This document shows, piece after piece, positions 44,503 to 53,160 of a stretch of 64,000 nt of DNA. Positions within the stretch are counted from its first letter, which is position 1. Each line of letters begins with the position of its first letter. The notes under the pieces were generated by a model. That model worked only from the letters and a program-made list of their open reading frames with translations, had not been told where the DNA came from and ran no database searches. This stretch comes from Gillisella vitis (GTDB lineage: Bacteria; Pseudomonadota; Alphaproteobacteria; Rhizobiales; Rhizobiaceae): positions 863,501 through 927,500 of the forward strand of contig NZ_CP056048.1 of the NCBI RefSeq assembly GCF_021559775.1. Direction: 5' to 3'. The translations under genes were made by a program, and so were the position numbers.

Positions 44503-45396
44503 TTAGTTCTTCGCGGTGCCACGGGTGATGACACTGCCAAGGAGAGCGACGAGCTTGTCGAGGACAAAGCCGGTCACGCCGATATAGGCAAGCGCCACAA
44601 TGATGTCGGAGAGCCGCGAGGAGTTCCACGCATCCCAGATGAAGAAGCCGATGCCGACGCCGCCGGTCAGCATTTCAGCGGCAACGATGGCCAGCCATGA
44701 CAGGCCGACGCCGATGCGAAGCCCGGTAAAGATGTAAGGGGCGGCGGCAGGCACCATGATGCGGATGAAGAATTCCAGCGGGTTGAGCCGCAGCACCCGG
44801 GCAACATTGCGGTAATCGTCGGGAATATTGCGCACACCGACGGCGGTGTTGATGATCACCGGCCAGATCGAGGTGATGAAGATCACGAAAATTGCCGACG
44901 GATTGGAATTCTGGAAGGCCGCCAGCGACAGAGGCAACCAGGCAAGCGGCGGCACGGTGCGCAAGATCTGGAAGATCGGGTCAAGGCCCCGCATTGCCCA
45001 GATGCTCTGGCCGACCACAGCACCGAGAAAGACGCCGACAATGGCGGCCAGGCCGAAGCCGATTGCCACCCGCTCCAGCGACACCAGAACGCGCAGGCCA
45101 AGACCGATATCCTGCGGCCCATTGTTGAAGAACGGGGCCGTGATCAGGTCGTGGGCTTCTTCCCAGACCTGGCTTGGCGGCGGCAAGGTCGCGCCTGCAT
45201 GGGAACAGGCGATCTGCCAAATGCCCAGCAGGATGGCGAGAACCACGAATGGTGGCACGACATTGCGCAGCACATTTGCGCCGATGCGCTGACTGTTGAA
45301 CCTGCGAGTGGGACGGCGCGCCATGGTGACAACAGTTCCAACCGATTGTGGAGCAGAAAGGGTTGTGGGTTCTGCTTTGCGAAGACTTGCGGACAT
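44503..45396 (-). CDS. nrtB: Nitrate ABC transporter permease
   Basis: A 297-residue permease with about six hydrophobic segments (first VVPPFVVLAILLGIWQIACS, near 47). The cytoplasmic EAA-type loop is RNVARVLRLNPLEFFIRIMVPAAAPYIFTGLRIG. It belongs to the nitrate/taurine permease family. The start at 45396 (MSASLRKAEP) follows AGGAG. It lies 23 bp downstream of nrtA and 14 bp upstream of nrtD. Confidence 0.92.
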   Translation of the reverse strand: MSASLRKAEPTTLSAPQSVGTVVTMARRPTRRFNSQRIGANVLRNVVPPFVVLAILLGIWQIACSHAGATLPPPSQVWEEAHDLITAPFFNNGPQDIGLGLRVLVSLERVAIGFGLAAIVGVFLGAVVGQSIWAMRGLDPIFQILRTVPPLAWLPLSLAAFQNSNPSAIFVIFITSIWPVIINTAVGVRNIPDDYRNVARVLRLNPLEFFIRIMVPAAAPYIFTGLRIGVGLSWLAIVAAEMLTGGVGIGFFIWDAWNSSRLSDIIVALAYIGVTGFVLDKLVALLGSVITRGTAKN

Positions 45397-45419
45397 GAGT
45401 TTTCTCCTGTTGCGCGCGG

Positions 45420-46718
45420 TCACGCCGTAGCCTTGATGGTCAGGCTGTCGAGATAGGCCTTGGGGTTTTCAGGGTCGAAGACCTTGCCGTCAAAGAAGGT
45501 TTCCTTGCCGCGCGAGGTCGATGCCGGAATATCGGCGCTGGCCACCGACAGATCCTTGGCGGCAGCCCGCCAGATGTCTTCACGGTTGACCTTGTCGACC
45601 AGTGCTTTCATGTCGAGATCGGCGGCAAACTTGCCCCAGCGGATGTTTTCGGTGAGGAACCACAGGTCGTGGCTCTTGAACGGGTAGGAGGCATGGTCCT
45701 GCCAGAACTTCATCTGCAAGCCGGTGTTTTCCACCACGCGACCATTGCCGTAATTGATATTGCCCTTCAGGCGGCCAAGCACGTCCTTGGGCGGCACGTT
45801 GAACCATTGGCGCTTGCCGAGAATATCGGCCATTTCGGCCTTGTTTTCCATGCTATCGCACCAGATCTGCGCTTCCATGATCGCCATCATCAGCGCCTTG
45901 GTGGCGTTGGGGTTCTTTTCCACCCATTCGGTGCGCATCGAGAAGGCCTTTTCAGGATGGCCCTTCCAAAGCTCGCCGGTGGTACAGGCGGTAAAGCCGA
46001 TGCCCTGGTTGACCAATTGCTCGTTCCAGGGTTCGCCGACGCAGAAGGCGTCCATGGAGCCGACTTTCATATTGGCGACCATCTGCGGTGGCGGCACGAC
46101 GATGGTCGAGACGTCCTTGTCTGGATTGATGCCGCCAGCGGCAAGCCAGTAGCGAATCCACAGATCATGGGTGCCGCCCGGAAAGGTCATCGCCACCTTG
46201 ACTTCGCCGGTCTTGGCTTTCTTTGCGGCAAAGGCGTCCTTCAGCTTTGCGGCATCAAGGGCGACGCCGGTCTCTGCATATTCCTTGGCGACTGAAATGC
46301 CCTGGCTGTCGAGATTGAGGCGTGCAAGGATGGACATAGGCACCGGCACATTGTTCTGGGTGACTTTGCCGGTTTGCATCAGGTAGGGCATTGGCGTGAG
46401 GATATGTGCGCCGTCAATGCCATTGGATGCGCCGCCCAGCACGAGGTTATCGCGGGTCGCACCCCAGGAGGCCTGCTTCGACACTTCCACACCGGTCATG
46501 CCATATTTGGCAAACAGGCCTTTTTCCTGCGCGATGATCAAGGGGGCGGCATCCGTCAGGGCGATGAAGCCAAGCTTGGCGCCGCTGACTTCCGGTGTGG
46601 CGGTGGCCGCCAGCGCGCCGGATGGTAAAAGGATGCGCGCGGCGGCAAGCGTGGCAGCAGCACCTGTTGCCTTGAGAATGGAACGGCGATTGATAGCGTG
46701 ATGGGCGATGCGGGTCAT
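45420..46718 (-). CDS. nrtA: Nitrate-binding periplasmic protein (Tat signal)
   Basis: A 432-residue binding protein. The N-terminus has a twin-arginine motif (INRRSILKATG) and a hydrophobic Ala-rich stretch, so it is exported folded. The mature part has the NrtA/CmpA pattern (KLGFIALTDAAPLIIAQEKGLF; MTFPGGTHDLWIRYWLAAGGINP; GSMDAFCVGEPWNEQLV). The start at 46718 follows AGGAG. It is the first structural gene of the operon, behind an attenuator-like leader and a sigma-54 promoter. NasS at 47127 is its cytosolic relative. Confidence 0.93.
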   Translation of the reverse strand: MTRIAHHAINRRSILKATGAAATLAAARILLPSGALAATATPEVSGAKLGFIALTDAAPLIIAQEKGLFAKYGMTGVEVSKQASWGATRDNLVLGGASNGIDGAHILTPMPYLMQTGKVTQNNVPVPMSILARLNLDSQGISVAKEYAETGVALDAAKLKDAFAAKKAKTGEVKVAMTFPGGTHDLWIRYWLAAGGINPDKDVSTIVVPPPQMVANMKVGSMDAFCVGEPWNEQLVNQGIGFTACTTGELWKGHPEKAFSMRTEWVEKNPNATKALMMAIMEAQIWCDSMENKAEMADILGKRQWFNVPPKDVLGRLKGNINYGNGRVVENTGLQMKFWQDHASYPFKSHDLWFLTENIRWGKFAADLDMKALVDKVNREDIWRAAAKDLSVASADIPASTSRGKETFFDGKVFDPENPKAYLDSLTIKATA

Positions 46719-46755
46719 GACTGGCTCCTGTCGGGCGGGCAAAAGGGCAAAACGC

Positions 46756-46880
46756 AAAAAAACGCCGCGAAGATTCCTGCGCGGACCGGGAGGTGTCCGC
46801 TCAAAAACCTTGCGACGTCGATGTCTCAGGGAAAGCGCAGCGTCTGCGCTATTTCGCGTTGGTCGCCGTTGACCACGCAA
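46756..46880 (-). promoter_or_regulatory. nrtA leader with ANTAR-type hairpins and terminator (NasT target)
   Basis: Read on the minus strand, a 5-bp hairpin with hexaloop AACGGC (stem 46875-46871/46864-46860; A at loop position 1, G at 4, as ANTAR RNA targets require) is followed by a hairpin at 46850-46834. Next comes a 6-bp stem (46800-46795/46786-46781). Its 3' arm is shared with a 5-bp terminator stem (46784-46780/46769-46765) followed by seven T (46762-46756). The two last stems exclude each other, the hallmark of terminator/antiterminator control. The second hairpin does not show a clean hexaloop; GAC-ATCGAC-GTC at 46825-46814 is an alternative. Confidence 0.75.
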
Positions 46881-46890
46881 ATATATAGAA

Positions 46891-46906
46891 GCAAAGCCCG
46901 TGCCAG
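46891..46906 (-). promoter_or_regulatory. Sigma-54 promoter of the nrt operon
   Basis: On the minus strand the sequence CTGGCACGGGCTTTGC matches the sigma-54 consensus, with GG and GC ten bases apart. Transcription would start near 46880, about five bases before the first leader hairpin. This fits nitrogen-limitation (NtrC) control on top of nitrate control. I did not find a clear NtrC site. Confidence 0.8.
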
Positions 46907-47126
46907 TTTTGTAAAATTCCGGCGAATGCCGCGTGTTTTTCTGGCGAGAGGTGAGTTTTTAAACGTTAAGCTGATGAAATTGAATGCATAAAAATAAAAG
47001 TGAAATGTATCGCATTTTTTCGAATTGCTGGCGGATCAGCTGAGGGCGCTCGAAAATCAGCCGAGGTTCTCGTCTAATTATTGCGCAGTGCTTATTTACA
47101 TGGCGAAAAAATTGCCCGAAATCCGT

Positions 47127-48398
47127 TCAAATTTCTTCTGGTCTCGCAGATGTTGCAAGATGGGCGCGCACCGGGAATTGCCCGGCATAGGAGGCGAGTT
47201 TGGCAGGATCGAAGACAAAACCATCGATGAAACGGTCTCCCTCGCGCAATCCCTCTACCCGCAAATCGTCTAGTGCCAACTGATCGGGCAGGCCAAGAGC
47301 GGCACGGTAGATATCCGGGCGAAACGCGCTGGCTGCTTTTTCCACATCGGCTTCGTTGTAGCGCGTCTGTCCCCAGCGGATCATCTGGCTATAGATCCAC
47401 AAGGCCTGGCTTGGGCGGGGGTAGTTTGCCTGCTCGGCATGGAAGCGGAAATAGTGGTCGATGACCCGACGATTGCCTTTTGCATCCAGATGGAAGACAC
47501 CACCCAGCACATGGCGGATGATGTCGCCTGGCGCGCCGATATAGCGTGGTGCGGAGAGCATTTCGGCCAGCGCATCGCGGTTGTCGGGTGCGTCACACCA
47601 GCGGGCAGCCTCATCGAGAGCCGTGATCAGCCTGTTAACAGTCTCCTGGTTTTCCGCCGCCCAATCCGGGCGCATGCCCAGCACTTTTTCAGGGGCCGAT
47701 GGCCAGATATCCTGCTTGGCAGCAACGATCCGGCCAACACCGCGCTCGGACGCCACCATGTTCCAGGGCGCGCCGACGCAAAAGCCATCGATGGCACCTG
47801 CGGCCAAGGCATCGGAGGTGAGCGGCGGCGGTACCACAACCAGCTTCACGTCACGGTCCGGATCAATGCCGCCAGCGGCCAGCCAATAGCGAAATTCGTA
47901 ATTATGCGAGGAAAACGGATAGGTCATGCCCAAGGTCGGCATTGGCTCACCGCGTTCGCGCATGGTCTCCAGCACACGGGCCAGCGCCCGGACATTGTCC
48001 AGCGCACTGGCCTGCGCTGCAACCAACCCGGTTTCTTCCATCCGCTGAAACAGCCGGATCGATAGAGTGATGGCATTGCCACCCTGTCCCAGCGAGAACG
48101 CAGTAATCGTTGGGGAGGGGTTGGAGCCAAGGCCGAGCATGGAAGCGACAGGCATTGGCGACAACATGTGGGCGACATCGAATTGCTGGAAAGCCAGACG
48201 GTCACGCAGATTGGCCCAGGAGACGTCTTTCACCAGTTCCAAGGTCAGGCCGTGGCGCGCCGCAAAGCCGAATTCAACGGCTGCAATCAACACCGAGGCA
48301 TCGACCAGCGGAATGAAGCCGACGCGCAGGTGACGGGTTTCCGTCCGGCCTGCGACCGGTGCGGAAAGAATGGTCGTCTGTGTGGCGGCCTCGGTCAT
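47127..48398 (-). CDS. nasS: Nitrate sensor NasS (cytosolic NrtA-like protein)
   Basis: A 423-residue NrtA homologue without signal peptide: the N-terminus is polar (MTEAATQTTILSAPVAGRTET) and leads straight into HLRVGFIPLVDASVLIAAVEFGF. The rest keeps the binding fold (MTYPFSSHNYEFRYWLAAGGIDPDRDV; AAGAIDGFCVGAPWNMVASERG). NasS binds nitrate and nitrite and holds NasT inactive until nitrate arrives. It is encoded 12 bp downstream of nasT. It is not a transporter part despite its similarity. Confidence 0.9.
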   Translation of the reverse strand: MTEAATQTTILSAPVAGRTETRHLRVGFIPLVDASVLIAAVEFGFAARHGLTLELVKDVSWANLRDRLAFQQFDVAHMLSPMPVASMLGLGSNPSPTITAFSLGQGGNAITLSIRLFQRMEETGLVAAQASALDNVRALARVLETMRERGEPMPTLGMTYPFSSHNYEFRYWLAAGGIDPDRDVKLVVVPPPLTSDALAAGAIDGFCVGAPWNMVASERGVGRIVAAKQDIWPSAPEKVLGMRPDWAAENQETVNRLITALDEAARWCDAPDNRDALAEMLSAPRYIGAPGDIIRHVLGGVFHLDAKGNRRVIDHYFRFHAEQANYPRPSQALWIYSQMIRWGQTRYNEADVEKAASAFRPDIYRAALGLPDQLALDDLRVEGLREGDRFIDGFVFDPAKLASYAGQFPVRAHLATSARPEEI

Positions 48399-48410
48399 GG
48401 TCTGGCGTCC

Positions 48411-48998
48411 TCACATCAAAAGGCTGGCGGCGGTGACAACGCTTTGAGCGATCTCCACCATTTTCTTTTTCTCGTTCATGGCGCTTTGCCGCAGCAGGGC
48501 GAAAGCCTCTTCTTCCGAAAGGCCGCGCATTTTCATCAAGATACCCTTGGCCCGCTCGATCACCTTGCGCTCTTCCAGCGCCGTGCGCGCTTCCGTCAAT
48601 TCCCGCTGCAATCGCTCAAAGGCCCGGAACCGGATGACGGCCATATCGAGGATCGGCTTGACACGCTCCTTGCGCAACCCATCGACGATATAGGCGGACA
48701 CTCCGGCATCGACGGCAGCAGCGATCGATTCCGTATCGGCCCGATCAACGAACATTGCAATCGGTCGGCTGACGCTGCGGCTCAGTTGAAACAGATGCTC
48801 CAGCATATCGCGATTGGGGCTTTCCAGGTCGATGATGATCACGTCTGGCGCCAGCGTTTCGATGCTGCGGGCGATACCCTGGACCTCGTTGATAACAGTG
48901 ACATGCAGATGTCCTGCCTCCCGCAGCCCTTCTTCGATAATAGAGGCGCGGATGGCATTTTCATCGATGACAAGAATGGTCAGGTCGCTATGGGTCAC
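48411..48998 (-). CDS. nasT: ANTAR-domain antiterminator NasT
   Basis: A 195-residue response-regulator-like protein. The N-terminal receiver-like domain (ILVIDENAIRASIIEEGLREAG; DVIIIDLESPNRDM) has no obvious phospho-acceptor geometry beyond D53-56. Residues ~125-185 form the ANTAR RNA-binding domain (ALEERKVIERAKGILMKMRGLSEEEAFALLRQSAM). NasT binds the nrt leader and prevents termination when NasS releases it. It starts at GTG 48998 with a weak ribosome site. Confidence 0.92.
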   Translation of the reverse strand: MTHSDLTILVIDENAIRASIIEEGLREAGHLHVTVINEVQGIARSIETLAPDVIIIDLESPNRDMLEHLFQLSRSVSRPIAMFVDRADTESIAAAVDAGVSAYIVDGLRKERVKPILDMAVIRFRAFERLQRELTEARTALEERKVIERAKGILMKMRGLSEEEAFALLRQSAMNEKKKMVEIAQSVVTAASLLM

Positions 48999-49466
48999 GG
49001 ATCAGGCTTACCGCACTGCGAAATACTTGACAATTGCATTGCACACTAATGATCCTGACAAGGTGTCCAAAAGGATCGTCGCTTGGCATGATTTGTGAGC
49101 ATGACAGTCTGTCGGTGTGATGATTTTCTTGATGAGGCAGGGTTTTAGGACAGCGATCAACTGTTTTGGAGAAAAATCGCGCCGGTATAGAGTGATTTAA
49201 GCAGAGACTCCTTGGGTAACCAAGCCAGGTCTGGTTAGATAGGCCGATAGCAGACTTGACGCCTGTATCGTTTCCATATGTGAATGGAGGCTGGAGATAC
49301 GCAAAAAACAAGATGCGTAAAAACAAAGGGCTATAGCACGTTAAATTGCTGCATGATTTTCTCCTGACATCAGGTGGGATTTAAGGAATCATGCAGTGGG
49401 GGGAATGCATGGTGACCGTGCGGTCGATTGCTGTGCATGGCCAAAAGGTGAGGTTGGACGAGATCT
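48999..49466. other. Intergenic region between nasT and the pentapeptide gene, with partial repeats
   Basis: No credible gene is present. The segment ATGCGTAAAAACAAA at 49313-49327 copies the flank of the repeat at 4443-4500. It is followed by the palindrome CTGCATGATT (49349-49358) with AATCATGCAG (49387-49396), which resembles the first part of the composite repeats at 9796 and 29999. It must hold the divergent promoters; I cannot place them. Confidence 0.5.
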
Positions 49467-50192
49467 ATGCAATTCGCTTTGTTCCAGGATATCAAAAACA
49501 CTGCCAGGCTTGCGTCTTGCCTGTTCTCTCTCGTTGTCGTCTCTATGCTCGGAACGAACCTAGCCCAGGCAGCCGATTGCCGAAGCGGCCCAGCCAGCAA
49601 GGTGGATTGGTCAGAATGCCGCAAACGGCAGTTGATGCTGGGCGGCAGCGACCTTCGCGGTGCCAATCTCTACGATGCGGACCTGAGTTTTACCGATTTG
49701 AGCAATTCCAGTTTGCAGGCCGCCGATTTGGAAAAGGCGACATTGATCCGCGCCTCTTTTGCTGGCGCCAATGCCGACGGAGCGAAATTCGACCGTATCG
49801 AGTCCTATCGCGCCGAGATGTCGGCAATGTCTGGAGTGGACGCCAGTTTTGTCTCCGCTGAAATGCAGCGCGTCAATTTAGGTGGCGCCAATCTGGCTGG
49901 TGCAGATTTTACCAAGGCGGAACTCAGCCGGGTCAATTTCGAAAAATCCATCCTGATGGGAGCCAAGTTCACAGTGGCAAACCTGTCCCGCGCCAGTTTC
50001 AATTTGGCGCGGCTGGATGGTGGCGTCGATTTTGAAGACGCATTCCTGTTTCGCACCCGTATTGAAGGTGTGGACCTGTCGACAGCCAAAGGGCTGAAAC
50101 AGGACCAGGTCAACCTTGCCTGTGGCGATGCAAAGACCAAGCTTCCCGCAGGCCTGACCAATCCGTCCGATTGGCCCTGTCCTGCGGATTAA
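49467..50192 (+). CDS. Secreted pentapeptide-repeat protein
   Basis: A 241-residue protein. It has a signal peptide (hydrophobic LASCLFSLVVVSMLGTNLAQAA, cleavage near residue 37). About ten degenerate A(D/N)LXX-type pentapeptides follow from ~60 to ~200 (GGSDLRGANLYDADLSFTDL; GGANLAGADFTKAELSRVNF), predicting a right-handed beta-helix. A Cys pair in the N-terminal mature region (ADCRSG ... WSECRKR) and another near the C-terminus could form disulfides. The function is unknown. Confidence 0.8.
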   Translation: MQFALFQDIKNTARLASCLFSLVVVSMLGTNLAQAADCRSGPASKVDWSECRKRQLMLGGSDLRGANLYDADLSFTDLSNSSLQAADLEKATLIRASFAGANADGAKFDRIESYRAEMSAMSGVDASFVSAEMQRVNLGGANLAGADFTKAELSRVNFEKSILMGAKFTVANLSRASFNLARLDGGVDFEDAFLFRTRIEGVDLSTAKGLKQDQVNLACGDAKTKLPAGLTNPSDWPCPAD

Positions 50193-50237
50193 TAATGCCT
50201 GCGGATTAATGTCGCGTGGATTATTGACTGGCAGCGT

Positions 50238-51197
50238 TCAGCGGAGGATCGGTTCGCCGTGGAAGCGGCGCTTTGACGGTTTGGAAACGCCGAAGCCGAC
50301 CTCCATCATCAAGCGTGGTTTCGCCGTTGGCACCGTACCCATATGGAAGCCGAACGGGTCTTCGACAAAGCCCGATCCTGCTGGTCCGGTAAGTGTGACA
50401 GCGCTGTCCTTGCCGTAATAGTCAAGCACTTCTTCCGCCGGGTGGCCGACCAGCAAGGTCAACTGGTGTTTCAGCCGACGGCGGCGGTGGCTACCCTTGA
50501 CGTAGATATGCGGCCCTGTGCCATCATCGACGCTATTGATATTGAAAAAGAATTTCAACATACGCCAGTCGTCGAGGTCGAAATGAAACTTGTCGAGCGA
50601 AGCCATGCTGCGGTCTTTCTCGGTGGCGGCAGTGGGAAAGCTCCACCAGAGACGAGTGGTGATCAACTGCGCCTGGCCGCCGAGATAGTTTTTGGCGATA
50701 TCGATCAGCAACGGATCTCTTTGAATGGCGACAGCCGCTTCGCAATTCAATGTCCGCTCGAACAGGTGACCGCTCAGGATTGGGCGTCCGAATGTTTTCT
50801 CAGCTTCGGCATGATCGCCTGCCTTGAATTCCAGTCGCCGGTCGAAGTTGCCGAAGCAGGGCGTTTTCAGCGCATGATCATGAATGGATTCATGGATGTC
50901 GCTTGGCAATTGCAGGCCGGTGAAAATTCCGTCCTTTCGCAAGGCAAGCGTTGCGGATCCGCTGTCTGCCTTGAACATGCTGGGTTGGGTGTTGGAGCCT
51001 GGCTTGTGCTTGCGGGCTGTCAGCCAATGCAACTGTCGACCCGGCATGGTTCTGGCCAGCATAAACATTGGCAGCCAGGCAGGGTTTTCCTTCACGTCGG
51101 CAATATATGTCGGAATGCGCACAGCCATGCGTCGAAAGGCACTACCTTTGCGAGCGATGGATTCGAGGTCCTGCGGGTTCGATTCAATTGTCTGCAT
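50238..51197 (-). CDS. Phytanoyl-CoA-dioxygenase-like (PhyH) non-heme iron protein
   Basis: A 319-residue protein resembling the 2-oxoglutarate/Fe(II) PhyH family. The HxD pair is in DKFHFDLDDWRM. NSVDDGTGPHIYVKGSHRRR is the usual core sequence, and the distal His and Arg may be in PFGFHMGTVPTAKPR. The start at 51197 (MQTIES) follows AGGAG; the frame extends upstream to 51233. The substrate is unknown. The assignment to PhyH is by motif pattern and is not secure. Confidence 0.65.
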   Translation of the reverse strand: MQTIESNPQDLESIARKGSAFRRMAVRIPTYIADVKENPAWLPMFMLARTMPGRQLHWLTARKHKPGSNTQPSMFKADSGSATLALRKDGIFTGLQLPSDIHESIHDHALKTPCFGNFDRRLEFKAGDHAEAEKTFGRPILSGHLFERTLNCEAAVAIQRDPLLIDIAKNYLGGQAQLITTRLWWSFPTAATEKDRSMASLDKFHFDLDDWRMLKFFFNINSVDDGTGPHIYVKGSHRRRRLKHQLTLLVGHPAEEVLDYYGKDSAVTLTGPAGSGFVEDPFGFHMGTVPTAKPRLMMEVGFGVSKPSKRRFHGEPILR

Positions 51198-51436
51198 CAC
51201 TGAAGTCTCCTGGCGAATGCTGCCAAACAGCACGATTCGATGGATAGGAGTTATGCGTCACCCACGCCTAACACAGAACATTACATTGTGGCGAAATCGT
51301 GACATTTCTTTTATTTCAATGAGTTAGAGTATTTTCTGACAAAAAAACGCTTGCTTTCGCAGGTGTGTTTGAGGCAGGAAAATAAACCTTACTATTGTTT
51401 GAGTAACGAGCCCTTGTCACAGGATCATGAACAACC

Positions 51437-52087
51437 ATGCTTGATCGCTTTTTTGGCAGTAACAACCTATCGGGTGTATTTCGCTCAGAAAAAATGGCTA
51501 TTGGCGTTATGGCATGGCTTTTTTTAAATGTCGCAAATCCAACATTTGCAGACTGGCAGGCGGTCGAGCAGATTGCGACTTACCCCGTTTCAGGTCAAAG
51601 CGGGCCGCAACTCTATCAATCCATCGGAGAAAAAGGCCCGGTTATCGGCACTGACAAACGGATACATGTCATTGCTCATACCACATTCAAGCTGACATGG
51701 ACACGCAAATATGTGCCGTATGGCAGCGCTTGCGTGCTAGAGACGGCCATTCCTAAATTGACTGTTATCTATACACTGCCTCGTCCATCCCAGTCGCTTA
51801 CAAGTCCGGTTCGGGAAAACTGGGCAAAATTTATCGCCGGGATTGAGACGCACGAGCGTGTCCACGGTCAAAACATCAAGGATATGGTCAAGGCGATCGA
51901 GGCGGCAAGCATTGGTCTGACCGTGCCGGATGATCCCGACTGCAAGAAGATCCGCACGGACCTGACAAAGCGCCTGGGAGAAATCTCCGACCGGAAGCGC
52001 GAGCGGGATCGGATCTTCGAGCAATCCGAAATGGCACCGGGCGGGCCGATTCAGCAGCTTATTCTGGCGCTGGTCAATGGTGGCTAA
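51437..52087 (+). CDS. DUF922-type secreted zinc protease-like protein
   Basis: A 216-residue protein with an N-terminal hydrophobic segment (KMAIGVMAWLFLNVANPTFA, a likely signal). It carries an HExxH motif in THERVHG (H139-E140 ... H143), the zinc-metalloprotease signature. The preceding segment (THTTFKLTWTRKYVPYGSACVLE region and LPRPSQ) fits DUF922. A C-terminal helix-rich tail (KRLGEISDRKRERDRIFEQSE) follows. A protease role is a family inference. The neighbours give no pathway hint. Confidence 0.72.
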   Translation: MLDRFFGSNNLSGVFRSEKMAIGVMAWLFLNVANPTFADWQAVEQIATYPVSGQSGPQLYQSIGEKGPVIGTDKRIHVIAHTTFKLTWTRKYVPYGSACVLETAIPKLTVIYTLPRPSQSLTSPVRENWAKFIAGIETHERVHGQNIKDMVKAIEAASIGLTVPDDPDCKKIRTDLTKRLGEISDRKRERDRIFEQSEMAPGGPIQQLILALVNGG

Positions 52088-52094
52088 AAGCTGA

Positions 52095-53009
52095 TTAGCC
52101 TGCGTCTCTGGTCGTGAATGCCTTTACTTCTTCGAGCAGCCATTGTGAAAAGGCCGCCAGCGGCTTCGATAGCGGCCTGTTGTCGGGTGATACGAGATAA
52201 TAATTGCTCTGGCTGTTGACGCGGTGCTGCGATGCCAGGACAAGTTGACCGCTTTCCAATTCTGGCCCGATCAGAAACAACGGCATCAGAGCGATGCCAA
52301 GCCCGGCAATGCAGGCTTGGGCCACATTCATGAACTGCTCGAAACTCATGGCAGCGCGTGGCGTGGCGGTGATGCCGAGACTGTCGAACCAATGATCCCA
52401 GGCCAGCGGTCTCGACTTCATCTGGATCAGCGGCAGGTCGGCCAGATCGCTGTCCGATTTGATCCTGTGACTGCTGAGAAATGCCGGGCTGCACACCGGG
52501 GCGACCGTCTCGTCCATCAGGAAGGTGCAGGTGGCACGCGGCCAGTTCGGCTTGCCGATATGGATGGCGGCATCCAATTGTTCGGCATCGAAATCAAATA
52601 TGCCGATGCGGGTTGCGAAATTCAGATTGATATGCGGGTGGGTGGCGACAAAGCTGGAAATACGCGGCAAAAGCCAGCGTGTGCCAAAGGTCGGGAGAAT
52701 GGCGATGTTCAGGGCGTTGCCCTGCGAGCCGGTCATGGCTTCCAGGGAAGCATCCTGAATCAGAGACAGTGCGGACTGGACGGCGCGGTGAAAATTCTCG
52801 CCACGCGGCGTCGGGACCACGCCGCGACCATTGCGCAGGAACAGTTGCGTTCCCAATTGCTCTTCAAGCGTTTGGATCTGCCGGCTGATCGCGCCCTGCG
52901 TCAGGTTCAATTCGCTGGCGGCAGCGGAAAAACTGCCCAGCCTCGCCACGGAGTCCAGGGTGACAAGAGCGCTGGTGGACGGCAGCAGGCGGCGTTGAAT
53001 GAGCTTCAT
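52095..53009 (-). CDS. LysR-family transcriptional regulator (GcvA-like)
   Basis: A 304-residue LysR protein. Its helix-turn-helix is VTLDSVARLGSFSAAASELNLTQGAISRQIQTLEEQLGTQLF (residues ~17-58). The effector domain has the GcvA-like pattern (LNIAILPTFGTRWLLPRISSFVATHPHINLNF). It is divergent from the glutaryl-CoA dehydrogenase gene by 151 bp, so it probably regulates gcdH and the CoA transferase gene, as GcdR does in other bacteria. A palindromic repeat lies in between. Confidence 0.85.
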   Translation of the reverse strand: MKLIQRRLLPSTSALVTLDSVARLGSFSAAASELNLTQGAISRQIQTLEEQLGTQLFLRNGRGVVPTPRGENFHRAVQSALSLIQDASLEAMTGSQGNALNIAILPTFGTRWLLPRISSFVATHPHINLNFATRIGIFDFDAEQLDAAIHIGKPNWPRATCTFLMDETVAPVCSPAFLSSHRIKSDSDLADLPLIQMKSRPLAWDHWFDSLGITATPRAAMSFEQFMNVAQACIAGLGIALMPLFLIGPELESGQLVLASQHRVNSQSNYYLVSPDNRPLSKPLAAFSQWLLEEVKAFTTRDAG

Positions 53010-53089
53010 CAGCTATGATTATAACTCATATCCCGTTTCGTAAACATTGTTTTGCGATTCCGGTTTGATCTGCGAGACTGAGTTAGAAC

Positions 53090-53133
53090 GCATTTCCGGA
53101 CGCAAAACCGCTACACACTTTTGCTGGAAATGC
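53090..53133. repeat. REP-like palindrome, second copy
   Basis: GCATTTCC (53090-53097) pairs with GGAAATGC (53126-53133), and GCAAAA (53102-53107) pairs with TTTTGC (53119-53124). The core is the reverse complement of that at 4443-4487, with a different outer stem. It sits between a LysR gene and gcdH. Confidence 0.65.
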
Positions 53134-53160
53134 TCTAAGAATTTTTGATACGAGGATGCC

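Noticed and set aside
47127..48398. Second nitrate-transport binding protein
   Set aside because: It lacks a signal peptide and is paired with nasT, so it is the sensor NasS.
50181..50212. Direct repeat of CTGCGGATTAAT after the pentapeptide gene
   Set aside because: A short tandem duplication including the stop codon; probably chance slippage with no evident function.
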